Shown: positions 1-13,224 of the stretch, in pieces
Layout of the letters: every line of letters begins with the position of its first letter
Numbering within the stretch: the first letter of the stretch is position 1
From: Cloeon dipterum
Lineage: Eukaryota > Arthropoda > Insecta > Ephemeroptera > Baetidae
Length of the DNA: 64,000 nucleotides
Direction of reading: 5' to 3'
NCBI RefSeq assembly: GCF_949628265.1
Contig: NC_088790.1
Span: forward strand, 3,972,545-4,036,544
Translations under genes and position numbers: made by a program
The notes under the pieces: generated by a model
The model's database searches: none
What the model was told of the DNA's origin: nothing
Seen by the model: the letters and a program-made list of their open reading frames with translations, nothing else

Positions 1-1077
1 GGATGCGGACGTCCGCAAGTGCCTTTTGTATCGCTTGTTGCTCACGGAACAACTGTCCCACAAGACGAGCTGCATTTGTATCCGTGGCATGCTCTTGTTG
101 AGGCTAACTATTACAACGACGAATTAAAAGTCATTAATCATTATTGCGGGGGAACGATAATTTCTGAAACAGTCATAGTTACAGGTGAGAATAAAGGAAA
201 TTTAATTTTCCAACGGAAAATGCATCTAAATTCTTCCAGCCGCCCACTGTCTCCTGTCCGAAAGCTCAGTCGCAGGATCAGTGACTCGCTACGATCCGCA
301 TGAAGTCAGGGTTCATGGGGGAGTCTTCAAAAGGTCTAATACGAAGGAAGTGTTAAAACAAGAAAAGGACTCAAGGCAGTCGAGAGAAGTCATTTTTTAT
401 ATAATAAATGTCGTATGTGCTCAAACTGATTTTCCCAAATTAGGTAAAACAAATTATCACACACCCCGAGTACGTACTTAATGCAAACACTGACGACATT
501 GCCTTAATCATCGTCAAAAAGGCATTCGACACGTCGTCGATACACGTAAAGCCCGCTTGTTTATGGAATTCAAACGCATCACCAGATGTGATTGTTGATG
601 CGTACGGATTGGTAAATTTTTTATGTTACTTTTATACTTAAATAATCATTCTAAATAGGTTGTCGGCTGGGGTTTGGAGGAAACTTTCAAGATAAACGAC
701 ACTTTAAGAGTTGCCGACATCCCTGTAATCGATCATAAAAAATGTTTCTCTGCGGACAGGGAGTTTTACAATAATCGCCTTTGGTATGGATACAATTTTT
801 GCGCAGGAGTCCAAAACGGTAATAATTGTGATCATTATCACACGCCGTTAATTAACTCACATTTTCAGGAACTAGTGTTTGCAACGGCGACAGTGGCGGT
901 GGTTTCATCCTTTATAATGCTAGTGCACGCAGATATTACTTAAGAGGAATCGTCAGCACTGCTAAAGCACAAACGGTCGATGGGAAAGCGGTGTGTGATT
1001 ATTCTACCTACGCTCTCTTCACTGATGTTGCGAGATACGTTCCTTGGATTATGGAGCATGTTTTAAAAAATATTTGA
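1..1077 (+). CDS. Trypsin-fold serine protease, modular serine protease-like (5' end outside window)
   Basis: C-terminal catalytic domain of a secreted S1 peptidase; the N-terminal part lies upstream of the window. Inferred exons: 1-184, 240-388, 444-611, 659-818, 869-1077, with phases that join cleanly. The spliced reading has all three catalytic residues: His in TAAHC (start of the second exon), Asp in TDDIALI (third exon) and Ser in GDSGGG (fifth exon). The domain starts with CGRP then PWHALVE, where an activation linker and N-terminal half-strand would sit. The S1-pocket position (six before the catalytic Ser, in TSVCNGDS) is Ser, not the Asp of true trypsins, so tryptic cleavage is not expected. 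The TSVCNGDSGGG pattern recalls insect modular serine proteases that start the Toll/prophenoloxidase cascade; this is inference from family memory. Other chymotrypsin-like clan members are possible. The donor of the second intron is weak, so that boundary is less sure. Confidence 0.82.
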
Positions 1078-1137
1078 ATAGCAAAATGGTTTAATACCAC
1101 TTGATGAAATAATATTAGCTGTTTTGCAAGAATTCCT

Positions 1138-1143
1138 AATAAA
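1138..1143 (+). terminator. Poly(A) signal of the protease gene
   Basis: AATAAA about 60 bp after the protease stop codon, a normal position for an insect 3' end. Confidence 0.6.
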
Positions 1144-2428
1144 GAATTTCATAAGTTTCGAGTCAAAAGTTTGTTGAATTGCACCTCTTGTTTTTTGTTT
1201 TCATTGATTGACGTAATTGATTTATGGAAATGTTATAAAAGGCTTAACAAAGTAATAACACCTGAAAGCACCCCTTTCAGCTGGTCAGGAGAGGTTGAGA
1301 AGAGTCAAACGGTGTGCAATTTTGCAATCCTGTTGGTTGCAAAACATGAAAATGTCAAAAAAATCAGGTTTTTAAGTGTAAATAATCTAAAACAAAAAAT
1401 CCATTCCCGAATTGACAAGAAAAATTTTCAAAATTCAAAAAAGTTAATTAGAATCCAAAATTTACAGTTGGAACCTTTTGACCTAGACCTAGGACATTAA
1501 ATTTGGTGTTAGTTCGATCGGGCTCAGCGTGAGGAATCCAATGGACACCTTATTTTTTAAATTGACATTTCGTCTGTCTCTATTAATTATTTTTTCCTTG
1601 TTGCATGAGGAATCACACATCATGCAAGACACACACGTTGTAAATTCCTGAATCAATTCCTAATTTTGTAAAAGGTGAATTTTAATTAATCTGGATGACC
1701 GCGCGCATTCATTCGTGCAGAGGAAGTTGTTTTCACACAACAAGCAATAGCAGATCCATTTCTCGCTCTTGGCAAATACCAAAAGACATCAAATTAATTT
1801 TCAAGGCGCGGCATATAATTATACAGGGTCTCTCATCCTTTTCGTCTACCGTCGTTAGATGAAGGTTGTGAGAAACCCGCTCTCCTTTTTTACGACGTAA
1901 TTAGCACTGTGCAAACACAGTTTTCTGGTTGTCCGCCGAAAATTCATAAACACGTTAGACATAATTTGTAAAGAAAATAAACATGTAGCCATAATCGTCA
2001 TGTTTGATTCTTTATTCTAATTAATCATATATATACATAATGTCAAGAACTTAAATATTAAATATTGCACTTTAAAGAGACATTGATAGGAGAACAAAAT
2101 TCTACAAATTAATTTTGTTGAGCTGGTGGTCGGAATTGTGACCGTTGATGACTAGATTATCTGATTTGTGAGAATTTCCGCATTAAGTGCGTTGGCCATA
2201 AGTCCTGATGCACCGGTTGGTGTTAACATTTGGCGTCATAGTTGCTGGACAACATTGCTTTTGTTACCAGGGTTCGCAAAAACCGCATTTTGTATTTGGA
2301 AATGCAGCAAATTATATACACAAATGTAATTGAACATTAATTATGTTAAGTAATTGATTCGAGATTAAAAAAAAATTAATTTAGAAAAATGCGGAAACCC
2401 TAAAATGTTTTTCCGGCTATTTTTTATA
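1144..2428. other. Spacer between the protease and the PDZ gene
   Basis: No supportable gene. AT-rich sequence with a diverged fragment near 1283-1375 of the dispersed element also seen at 6.55 kb and 57.9 kb (shared GAGGTTGAG and ACGGTGTGCA blocks). The open frame at 1171-1500 has no family features and sits on this repeat. Confidence 0.5.
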
Positions 2429-2434
2429 TTTATT
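2429..2434 (-). terminator. Poly(A) signal of the PDZ gene
   Basis: TTTATT on the plus strand, i.e. AATAAA on the minus strand, about 32 bp after the PDZ gene stop codon. Confidence 0.5.
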
Positions 2435-2465
2435 TGCGCATTGCAAAATTGTCGAACCCTTTTTC

Positions 2466-5400
2466 TTAAATTGAAGTTCTTGGTCCTCTGCGCGTGATTC
2501 TCAAGCATATCTCTCCGCTCTTCACTTTCTTGAACAGACCGATCGCTTCTGCGTGAGAGAGGCCGCTAACGAGCTCACCATTTACAGACAAAATCTCGTC
2601 ACCTGAAAGCAGACAAAATATATTTTAGTTACTTCACAGATAATTTAATTAATATTAAATTAACAAATTAATTAATAGTTTTAATGTAACATGTTTTACT
2701 TGAAACAAGATATAAAAATGAGAAAATATTTTCAGCGTGCCGTTTAAATATTTCGAAAATCGGCTGAAAGTTTTCATGCTAATCAATCGGAGAGGACTGT
2801 TCTTTACTGTAAAATCACGATTTATTTCCCAATTTAGGGAAATTTGCCTCAAATTTCGCAAACCATTGGATAGATCGCAACGAGAGGGAACAAAATCAAG
2901 CGAAAAATCATTGAGAAATTAAGAAATATCTGAAATTTAACGGTTCCTTGGTCCCGATTTGAGAGATTAACTGTTGCTAAAAATTTAACAAACTACTTGC
3001 TATAGTCAACAAAGCCATTGTCCTTAATTGTTGGCCTGTAAAGCTCTACTTAAATAAACACAATGGAAACAACATGGGGTGTGATGCAATTTGTAAGAAT
3101 GGCAAACACAAACAAAATCGATCTCATTGATTCAGCTATGCAGGTCTGCCTCTTCTCTGTTTAAACTTCATTTGTGTAATGGATAGGTGTGGACACGCCC
3201 TAATCGCGTTAATGGGGGTTGGAAATCACCCTCGAGCGTCACCACGCCACAGTTATTTTCTCCCCCGAGGGAATCAATGACCAAATTATTTCGGAGAGAG
3301 AAAGAGCCTGCCTGCCTGCCCCGACGGGCGGCGGACGAGAAATAATATTGAATTACTCGGCGCAGCGGCCGCCAGGAGGACTTTTATGGCCGCTCACGCG
3401 ACGAATAATATTTTTAGGCTCTTTCTTATGTCACTTCTTACAAGGCGACAAGGACATTATGCAAAACGAAATTATTGCAAGAACCATGTTCTGAGGTTAA
3501 TGTCCTGTTTGCACCTCTGATATACATTTGTTAGATTTTCCGCTCTGATAAATAATTTTTTATTTTGTCCTCGTGTGGGTGGCCGGCCAGGTCTATTTTA
3601 TATTTTAAGGCTCGAGTGGGCACGCAGAAAGACACCTTTCAACGAGAAACTATTTTCAAGGCCTCTATCAAATTATAATGTAGCTTTTGCACCTGCATGT
3701 GTGTGGCCCGCGCGCGATCTGACAAGGGGAACGCAAAGATTAATCCGAAAAATATGGGGCTATTTCGATAAAATTATAGATAAAAGACTTTTCCAAGTTT
3801 ACATTCGGAATAAATATTGATTTTGTAAATATCAGAAATTTAACGGATCAAGGTAGTTTTATTTTTTTTTTTAAAAAAAAAGTTCAGTTTCATTAAATCA
3901 AGCTCAATTTCCGATTTTCAACGTTTTAATCAACATTTCAAACGGATTTTCCGGGAAACTCGGCAGAGGAAAATATTTTTCATCGTTAGTAAAAAGTTGA
4001 ATATTTAATCATCTTTCCGAAATTCAACAGATTTTTTATCTAGAACGCGTAGCAGCAAAATTATAAAGCCCAACTCGTACCTATTATATTATTTTCAAGA
4101 TTTTTCACTTAATCTAACAGCTATTACAGCCGTAGAAAGTTTTGTAATTTCGAGCTGTAAACGTCCATAACTTGAAAACCGCAAAATCATTTTTTTTTCG
4201 GATCAATAGGTGTGTTCTCCTTATGTGAGGAAAAAATACAAAATCAACGCGCCACTGCCTTTGCACACTCGCTTCCACAGGTGAATCACCGCGGAAGATA
4301 ACCAAAACAAACTCGCGTTTATCTCCAGGGACTATCAAAACTCGCGGAATATATAAATTCTCACGCGTGCGTGCTGCATTTAATTCGAAATTCAACTTCT
4401 GTCAACTTCCGGAGCGGCTATATTGTGAAAAGTGCAGGACGATGTAAATAATTATGATTATTTTTAAACGCTGTCGAGACAGACGAGATTGCAAAGGTGG
4501 AAAGAGGGTCGTTGCCTTTGGCTAATCGCGCGCGGGTTGTAAAAAGTCGATTTTTTTCAGCAAAAATTCGCGAAACGACCGCAATTATTCCTCGACTTCG
4601 CAATTAAACAGTCGTTTTTACGGCCGCATGTATTTTACCGCCGAAATTAAGGCCCATTAATACCTTCCAGCAGTTTGTGGTTCTCGGCCGCCTGGCCGTC
4701 TGGGAAGACACTCTTCACGAACACCCCGATGTCACCCTTGGGCGAGTCCCTGCCCCCGACGATGCTGAAGCCTAGGCTCTTGTGTCCCTGGCCTTTCTGG
4801 AACTTGACGTCCAGCAGCGAGGTGGTAAATTGGCTGTGGATTGAGGTCATGCTCGTCGCTGTGGTCAGGGTTGGACGGTGCGTCGTCACGGGGGTGGACG
4901 CGGAGGAAGCAGTCGGGGTGTAGGAGGAGGTCCTTGAGATCACCAGCTCAACCTGAAATGATTGAAACTTTGTGATTTTTGTTAATTTAAAATTAAATAC
5001 AAAAATGTCCAAATATTTAATTTTTCGAGCCAGTTTTTTGACCAGATAATATAAATTACATATAAACTATGTAGAATGGGTAGAAAGTGTCCAAAATAAG
5101 AAAATCCGCGAATAATGGAAAATTTCAAACAGTAGTGAATACTAAAAAATTCATTTTTTCGGAAAAATAGGTGGTCTTTCCTTGGGAAAACGGTCAAAGG
5201 GGAATAAATTTGAATTATTTTCAATTCTCACCTTGGTAGAGCTAGTATCGGCGAGAATGCGCTGCACATCGGTAACGGGCAGACCGCGCAAAACGGCGCC
5301 GTTGACGCTGACGATTTCGTCTCCAATCATGAGTCGTCCGTCATTCTTGGCCACGCTGCCATAGTCCAGCGCTTTCACGAAGAAGCCGTCGCCGACTGCG

Positions 5401-8400
5401 ACCTCGGACGAGACCTGCAGCAGCCGCCGCGGCGCCGCGTGGATGCCGAGCGGCCGCATCCCTGACGCACGCTGCAACCTGATCATCTTCAACTCGGGTC
5501 CGTTTGGCGGGCGGCACGGCACCCTGTAGCTGCCGAAGCGTGGAGCGCAGCGCTCGATGACGCGCGGCTCGCACAAGGAAGCGCGGCTCCGGCCGCCAGA
5601 GTTCGAGTTGCTCTCCTCGCTGCTCGGTCTGTCGCTGTCGTAGCCAGACTCGGTGGATGGCACCTGAAGCATGTCAATAATGAATTATTTTTATTTGTTT
5701 TCTTCCAACAAATACATCAGATTTGACTTTAAGCTTGTTTACAATCACTTTAACGCTGAATTCAAAATAAATGTGTCAGTGAATTTTTTGCCTGATTTCA
5801 ATTAATTCCTCTTGTCTCTTGTCCTGTCTCCAAAATAAGTAAATTCCCTAAATTTTGAAATATTCGTGATTTTACAGTAGGGAGACAATGCTTGATTAGC
5901 ATAAAGTTTTTCAGCCGATTTTCTCAGAGAATTAAAAGGCAACCTGGGAATTTTTTGCTCTTTCCCATTTTCAAAAATAATTTAAAGAAGGGTAAAATGA
6001 TGTTTCATAATATTTATCCACAGCTTTATTTTAAGCCGATTTGAAAATCCTCCTCATTGCAATTCTCACAAAGGGATATTAAAAATTCTTTCCTATTTTG
6101 TCACACCTAGATTTTCCTTCTTGTAGAGTATTTATTTTTGTTAACACTTTATGCAATATGACAAACAGTGACCCTCAATTGTTCCCCTTTACATCGAGAA
6201 AAGGCTGAATTGCGTGTCCGTGAATTGGTTGCGCTAGGATTAACGAACAAACATCGCAGAGTTTGGTGTTATGCGATTCGTCGAACGATTGGCTTGATCG
6301 ATTTCGAACGGCAAGTCTTTTGACCGCGCTTCCGCTACTTCCTGCCAGTCTATTTATATAATGTGAAACACCTCAAACACGCTTAAAAATAAACCATTCA
6401 AGGTAAAATAAAACTAGCTAATAATTTATTCGTTGGCACCGAGAAATTATTACAATAATCGAAATAGTCTTTTTGGAACCGGTACAGTTTAACCTAATTC
6501 GAGTTGATGAATTAATATGCATTATTGTTGCTATTTTAGATGGCTATCTAGGGGAGGTCATTTCAAGTCGAACGGTGTGCAGTTTTTGTAAATCTGACGC
6601 TTAGAAGCCGAGATTTGTTGAAAAACGTCTTTGTCTTACAAAGGTCGTTATTATATTAAAAAAACGGTGCGTCAACAAAATCTTCTAGGAGATCAATTTA
6701 CAAAAACTGCATATCAATCAACTCGTATTCACATGCTGAAATAAGATGAAGTGGTTTCAAAGGGATAAACGATCAACCCTGTTTCTCAATGAGGTGCAAA
6801 CAACAAAAAATATCCAAATTTTCCGTTTTTTAGGGAGAAAAAAGGGAGTTGAAGGATTGGCGCCCTTGAAATGCTTCTGCTATGTAGGGGAGATTAATAC
6901 TAGTCTAGCGGTGTGAGGTTTTTGAAAATCCAGCCAATAGAAACTGAGATTTGGGCATGTATATATTTCTCAAAAGCAGTAAAAATGGGAATTTTAGGGG
7001 AATGCTCAATGAATGGGGAAAATTCTTAAAAAAAATGCTCGATCCCAGGCCAGAACTTTGTTGGCAGATGTTAATAAATGCAGAAGCACATGAGGTTTTC
7101 ATAAGTCTTCATTGTAAAACGTCAAAATTTAAGGCAGCTTCTTGGGTGTTAAGCAAACAATTGATTTCGACGGAATTTTCCTGCTGAACTAGTTTCGGCT
7201 CTACACAGGACAAGCATTTTTTCCTTCAAAAGTGACGAATCTCACTTCGCAGCAGGGTGTTTCTCCTTTTGTGCTTTTTCAAAAGAGATCTAGTTCATTT
7301 AAAAAAAGTAGCCTGCCATACAAGACCATTTATTTCCATCCCCCGCCCTACGCTTGCCTTTGGAAACCTAACAAGCTTTAAAACGTTTCTCTCCCTCCTC
7401 CACGCAGAGAGAAAAATCATAAATCACGGCAACACAATGCTCTCTGGAGCTTAATGGACCTGGAAAATTAGTCTCACGCACCTCAAAGGAAGTGATGGAA
7501 TGGGGCCGGCACCTAGGAAACTGTCTCATTCCAGGCTCCTCAGGAAGAGCTGCGAGCTTGGAAGAGCGCAAGAAGGCGTAGGGGAAGCGGCGGCCGATCT
7601 GCGACAGGTTGTCGCAGCTCAGGGTTTTCGACGGCGTGGTCAGCGGCGGCGGCTGGAAGAGGTCCTCGGCGGGGTCTTCACCCCTCACGTAGCTCAACTG
7701 CGAGGTCGAGCAGCTGCGCATGAGCTGGGTGGGTGGCGCGCCGTTCGCTGACCGGCCTGAAGGGGTTTCTGGCCGCCGAAGCAGCTCCAGCTTGCGGCCC
7801 ACGCGACGTCCCCACGTGCTCAGCATCGTACCTGCGAAAACGCACGGCGCGCGGCGCGCGGCTCGATTAATTCACGAGAAGCAGTGGGTAGCGGCAAAGA
7901 AGGGCCGAGCTTTGAATTCGATATTCAAATGCTGCTTTTCTTCCCGCAGTGTCGATTTCCGAGGGGCTTTGCCCTGGGAATTTTCTCAAGCAAATCGTAT
8001 GAATCATAACTAGATTTAAAGATAATAATTTCCGTCGCAATGACGCTGTCAGATGTGGATAATTTTCATATTGTCACGCGGTTTCACTTTGTTTTTGCTT
8101 GGATGCACAAGTCGCTGAAAAGTGTGAAATTTAAGAAAGTTTATAATTTAATTCGAATTTTGCTGTGGTAAATTTCTAATTTTTTTCCGGAACATCTGAT
8201 CGATTTTTTTTTAATTTAAAGGTGTCTACAAACCATAATTAAGCAAAAACTGTATTTTTTAAATCAATTTTGAAATACTGGGCCATTTTAAAACTCTCGA
8301 AAAATCGATAAAATCATCGAATGAACAGTTTTCCAGTTTTCCACCACTTCACATCAGGAAAGAGTTTTCTTGTTAAGTTTAACACAGTTTTTGGCTTTTC

Positions 8401-8748
8401 TTTAAAGTGAAACTGTTGAACCTAAGAGTGTCTTTATGTGCCAAAATTTAAAAAGATGTAATTGCGCGAAATGAGGCTGATCGAATAATTACAAGGTAAT
8501 CTGGAAATCACCAATTTGGGTCAGTTGGCTCTTCACACAGCCAAACTGCTGAGATTTTGCCAACAAAGTGCAGTTATGTGCTGGTCTGGTAAGCAATGCA
8601 TGCAGTCGCTCGCTGGCTCACCTTTTTTCTGAGGAGACGGGTCTTCAAGGACGAACGCGGGCACCGCCTTCACCATTTGCCAGTTATCCTGCTCCTTGTC
8701 CGAACTGGACAGCGAGGCTTCCGAGTGACGCCTCCCGAAGAACCGCAT
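2466..8748 (-). CDS. Two-PDZ-domain scaffold protein (PDZD2/IL-16/big bang-like)
   Basis: Predicted cytoplasmic scaffold of 444 aa. Inferred coding exons on the minus strand: 8748-8622, 7831-7482, 5663-5232, 4952-4664, 2602-2466; phases fit and splice sites are good (for example GAG|GTGCGT at 7482). The N-terminal 160 residues are basic and Ser-rich, starting [23 protein letters not shown]1 spans about residues 217-308, with PLGI as carboxylate loop and [10 protein letters not shown] Ser/Thr linker follows. PDZ2 spans about 351-438, with [20 protein letters not shown] and [20 protein letters not shown], and its second half is encoded by the last exon 2 kb away. PDZ2 resembles the last PDZ domains of PDZD2, IL-16 and fly big bang; orthology is not settled. 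The tail ends in TSI, a class I PDZ ligand pattern. An acceptor just upstream of the ATG (about 8752) means there is at least one further 5' UTR exon. Confidence 0.85.
2650..3060 (+). repeat. Dispersed repeat family A, near-complete copy in a PDZ gene intron
   Basis: Shares an ordered series of blocks with 25150-25560 and 59340-59620: TTTTACTTGAAAC, GAAAATCGGCTGAAAG, CATGCTAATCAA, TAAAATCACGATTTATTTC, GGATAGATCGCAACGAGAG, and the end block TTGTTGGCCTGTAAAGCTCT. No coding capacity. Confidence 0.7.
3061..4663. other. Rest of the large PDZ-gene intron
   Basis: Intron sequence between the last two coding exons. Slightly GC-rich patches occur near 3190-3430 and 4230-4600. The small open frames here show no family features. 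Confidence 0.5.
5840..5990 (-). repeat. Dispersed repeat family A, partial reverse copy
   Basis: Reverse-strand match to family A: GTGATTTTACAGTAGGGAGA, GCTTGATTAGCATAAAG and GCCGATTTTCTCAGAGAA appear as reverse complements of the core blocks at 2750-2850. Confidence 0.6.
6560..6735. repeat. Foldback element (family C)
   Basis: Imperfect inverted repeat: TGCAGTTTTTGTAAAT near 6577 is matched by ATTTACAAAAACTGCA near 6696, with similarity continuing outward to CGAACGG and CAACTCG. Same family as 57840-58010. Lies in an intron of the PDZ gene. Confidence 0.55.
6885..6965 (+). repeat. Fragment of family C
   Basis: Single arm resembling 57920-58000: TAGGGGAGATTAAT, GCGGTGTGAGGTTTTTG and GAAACTGAGATTTG. 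Confidence 0.4.
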
Positions 8749-9889
8749 TCTTCTGTATAAACATAGATAGAAAAAGTGAAATTTTACAGCATGTGCGGTG
8801 CTCGTTCAATTGCATTGCCGGGTGACGCAAAAAATAGCAGAAATTTCTTGCTCGATTTCAGTTTACAATTTCGCGGGTGATTTTTCTTGCTCAACCGTTC
8901 ACTTGGCTGAAGACATGACACAAATTTAAACGGTTTCTCCCAAGAAAGAAAGAATTAAAGAAATCGGTGTGCTGAATGCGGAAGACGTGCGAAAATCTGG
9001 AGTTTGTCCAATGCGACTGACAGCCGCGCGGAGAACTTTAAATAAATAAACCCCACCGGGATTCGGAGAACTGCATTCGAATCGATTCTCCTCCGTGCGC
9101 TGCATAGTCTCTGTGCTCTGAGTCTGACTCTAATTCTTTCCTCGCGGCGGTGGCTGGGAATAAAATTAAGCACGATTCACTCTCGTAGATTTGGGTTAGC
9201 AGGGGACCGGCCAGGAAAGCGTGAACAATTGTCAACATGCAGAGCGGAAAATTGAGCGGCGCGGCGTTTGCGCGAGGAGCCCACAAACAACTCAGGTGTG
9301 CGACACACAAACGAGACGCGAATAGTAATTAAAGGAGGAGGAGAAGCGCAGAGGTTTGCCGCAGACGAATAACAATCACAATGTGTCGCGTATCTTTTTT
9401 GTCTTTATTCAATGCACATCCGCAATCGAGCAGTGCACATCAAGATAGAGAAGAATTGATTTTACGGAGGCTGATTCGGAGCGGCTTTCATTGTGCAGAC
9501 GCGAAGACAGATGCTTCAACAAAGTTCAAACGGACGACTCTTTATTGGCATTTGCAAATTGAACATAGACTCGTTTACTATTTTATTGTTACTCGGAAGA
9601 GAAATCTGACAAAAGATTTTTTTGCAAATCACGACTTTCTGTTTACTATACTAACTGGGCATTGAGGCGCATTAAAAGGAAAAAGGCTTTTCATGATTTC
9701 CATTGCCCTCGTTGTAAATTACGCCTCTGTTACTTAGAAAACGTATTCACACGCTCGAGTTTTGTGTGCGGTAAGAAACGCACCTTCTAACAAGAGAAAA
9801 TCGATTCCTGAGGGTTGAATTAGATAAGACAATCAGTTACGCGGACGAAAATTCAACAAAGTAGGTGAAATTTTAAATCTCGAAACTAG

Positions 9890-10240
9890 CAAAAAGTGCA
9901 TCAAGAAAGTCAGCGACCAATCAGGGTGCGGTTCTATGATAGACTCACAGCTAGATCGAGACTACAGCGACACATTGGCAGCAAACTCAATTAAGCTGCT
10001 GACAGATCTGCATTGTCGCCAATCAGAGATCGTCATTCACTTTTCTTCTTGAGGCACTATTTGGCTTTTTGCTTGGTTCAAACGGTTTCTACACGTCCTC
10101 AAATCATCTTGTCGAACTGTTGACCGAGTAATTCGGCTGCCTAATCTAATCCGATCCTCAAGTATCAATTTTGGCACTGTCAAAAATAAAATGCGTCATT
10201 ATAGGTTGGACCAACTAACTATCATTATTTGCAGTTGTGT
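9890..10240. repeat. Dispersed element D, copy 1
   Basis: Contains GAGTAATTCGGCTGCCTAAT and TTTTGGCACTGTCAAAAATA. Related blocks occur at 13230-13330 (TTCGACTGCCTCACCTAATT, TTTTGGCGCTGTCAAAAATG) and 31280-31340 (AGTAGTTTGGCTGCCTGACC). Confidence 0.45.
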
Positions 10241-11017
10241 GTGCGTGAGAAAGGTTTTGTGCAGATTAAATCTCCGGTGAAATTGGCGTACGTGCTCATT
10301 CCTTATTTTTTCTGATCAGAAGAGAACGATTCTTCCCAACCAGCATAGTGGATAATTGCAGAAAATTGGCGGTCATCAGGCGGCGCTTTCCAAAAAATGC
10401 GAATGCCAGTCACGTCGTGCAATTTTTTATTCGCAATATTCAATACACAAAATGAATTTAAATTACCATATAGCCGAGCGTGCGGAATTTGCATTTGTTA
10501 ATGGCGGAGGAGATGAATTATTTGCTTGTCATAGTCGCGTAAAATATGGCCCTGAAAACTATCGCTTTTCGAGAATGCAACCGTTCTGAATATTTAAAGA
10601 CACAAGCAAAAGGTCTCGTTGCGCGCATTCATTAGATAAAAGCTGCTCATTTGATTTAAATCACCAACAAAGTGGGACGCGGCGGAATGCTGGCCGCGCG
10701 CGGCATTACCATAGGAATGGAGGTGAATGAAAAGCACAAATGTCCTTAAGAGGATTAAAAGCAGAGGCGAGGCCGTGACTAAAATTGGATAATTGCAGTG
10801 GGCTGCTTTGCCTGCTTTGCGAGAGTCAAGATCAAAATAGAGGAGAAAAACAACTTGATTGTCCACTTGCACTTTCCCAACGACAGCTGCCGCGTACGGT
10901 GTGAACTGAGCAGCAATTCTCGGATAAACACACCGCGCACCGAGAGCGCACTGTTGAGTGAGCGTCGGTTTCACTTTCACCGCGCGGCACCTGTCGTCGC
11001 CCGCGGCCCTTCGCGAG

Positions 11018-11040
11018 CACACACACACACACACACACAC
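11018..11040. repeat. CA microsatellite
   Basis: About eleven uninterrupted CA dinucleotides inside a CpG-rich patch. Confidence 0.95.
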
Positions 11041-13224
11041 CGCGCGGGGACCACTCACGGTCCAAGGCGATCGCACGCGGCCGGGCACCCCTGCTCTCAA
11101 GAACATTACGTTAGAAGTAGAAGCACCGGCCAATCAAGCCTGAGCAGTTAATCTAACGATTGACTCTTAATAACACGAGTGCATTTCTGCTCGAGTTGTT
11201 GTGTTTATTGATCTTCTCGGACGCCCTTTAGCTAAACAATGGAATTGTACGCTGCGTACCTTGTCAATTAGTAATGGAATTATAATGTCAAATGGATTTA
11301 TTTGCTAGCGCCTCTGACGTTGTTTATTAATACCCAGCTGCTATGTCGATTCACGACATAAAAATATTTTTTTCCAATATATTACGTACACATAATTTTT
11401 GTTACGTTTGGACTGCAACGAAGCAACGCGCAACTAGTTGTGATGATATGCATCTCTCAAGGTTACGCAACTCCACAAAAATTGAACTACTTTCTGAGCA
11501 TGGAGAAATTTACCTTTACGAATAAATGCTGGCTCAGCCTACATAAAATCCATAAAATGAATAATACTGACTGAGAATCGATTATTTTTTTCTATGACCT
11601 CTATGATGTTCAGATAGGACAATTAAATGAGTTAGTTTTAAATATTATTACGCATTTTGAAAAGTAATTATTTTGGAAAAATCAGTAAATCGATTTTAAG
11701 CTGAAATTTTAAGTTAAAACGTCATATTATACGATTTTTCCTGCGTTTTGCAACACTTGTAATGCCTTTTTTTATTAATTTTCTCGGGAACCCCGCTCCT
11801 ATTTCAAATTTCCTGTTCTGTCCGTGGTTGCTGTCCACAGAGAATCCGGTAGACGAGTTTTTCGATATAAAAAATGCAAAAAAAAAAAACAACCTAATTC
11901 GTGGACATCAATTAGTCATGGTACTAAGTGGAAAAGAAACAAAACCTTGAACGTTTGACACTGATTACTCTCCTCAAAAACATTTTCTAAACATATTTTT
12001 TGTGCTAAGAACTGAATTAAATATTTTCATATTCCCATGGCCAACTAATATTGCAATTTAATCCCTTAAAACTGTTATCCATTTCTCAAGCATTTATTAA
12101 ATCCATTTAGACAATTCGCACTGAGCTAAACCATATTACGTTAAGATTATATTTCTAAAAAATTCTTAAGTGGTATATATTTTTTATCCTGTTTTTGTTT
12201 ATGTACACTAGTTCATTAAGTGTCGGCCAACGACTTTTACTACCTAAATAATTTTTACAGTTTGCTGAGCGAGCAACCAAGACAAGGCTTTTGTTTTTCC
12301 ACGGGGAAAAGCAATTAGGAATCAAATAAAGTGCTATGGTTATCTGTCTCTATTCAAATAAAACTCTTTTTGGGTATCAAACAAACAAATAAATAAATGT
12401 AAAATACTCCCACGCTGATGGCAATTAGCATGAAAAAATCCACGCCAAAAGGTCACGGCCATTGTTGGCGAATCACGTGGGAATGAAAAGCGCAGAAAAC
12501 CAAACACGCACATGTGCAGATAAAATTCACTCTTGCTGCGGTTTTGCAACTCGAGTCAGCCAGCCGAGTAGATCTTCTGAGTATGGCGTTTTTTTATATC
12601 AAGTGCTATATTGCGGCTAAACACGAGTCGCTGCGATCTCGATTTGCTCACGTGCTGCTCAGCAATTTTTTCACTTAAATGCACTCTTCTTCTGTTTCCG
12701 AGCCGCCACGTTTTGTTTCACCGAGCTTTTTTCACTCGTCTCGTTCGTGATCTGCAGATTATGTACCAACCGATCCAGATATTTTTCCAGGGTTTTGCCT
12801 ATTAATACATGCTTCTCTGGTTTCTCTTTTCTTCTTCGCTTACCTCCAGACCGCGAAAATTGATTTGTAGCATTCTGGTGCTTTCTCTCTGCCAAGATCG
12901 TTTTTAATCTGCACGACCGTTTTGTGCACTCAAGAACAATGCCATTTTGTGTTCGGTCAGGCAGAAAAATTAAATTTCTTTTTCGTCTCATTCAGAAAAT
13001 TCATCATGAAATCTTCATCAGAAGCATGCAACCACCGGCGTCAACAGTTTTCTACCAAAAATTTTAGGTGCAGTGATTAATAATTGTTGCACGGTGATTT
13101 TTCCTAATTTTTCACTTCATTATGTAAAGTTGATTTATGAAATAGTAATTTTATTTTATGAAAGTACTTAAAGGAGTAAACGCATGTTCTCTTAAAAAAG
13201 AAATTACTAAACGAACTGTTACAA

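Noticed and set aside
1171-1500. 109-aa plus-strand frame after the protease
   Set aside because: Overlaps a dispersed repeat fragment and has no recognisable feature.
10594-11151. Overlapping frames on both strands around 10.6-11.15 kb
   Set aside because: They translate a CA microsatellite and CpG-rich DNA; no conserved domain or splice logic.
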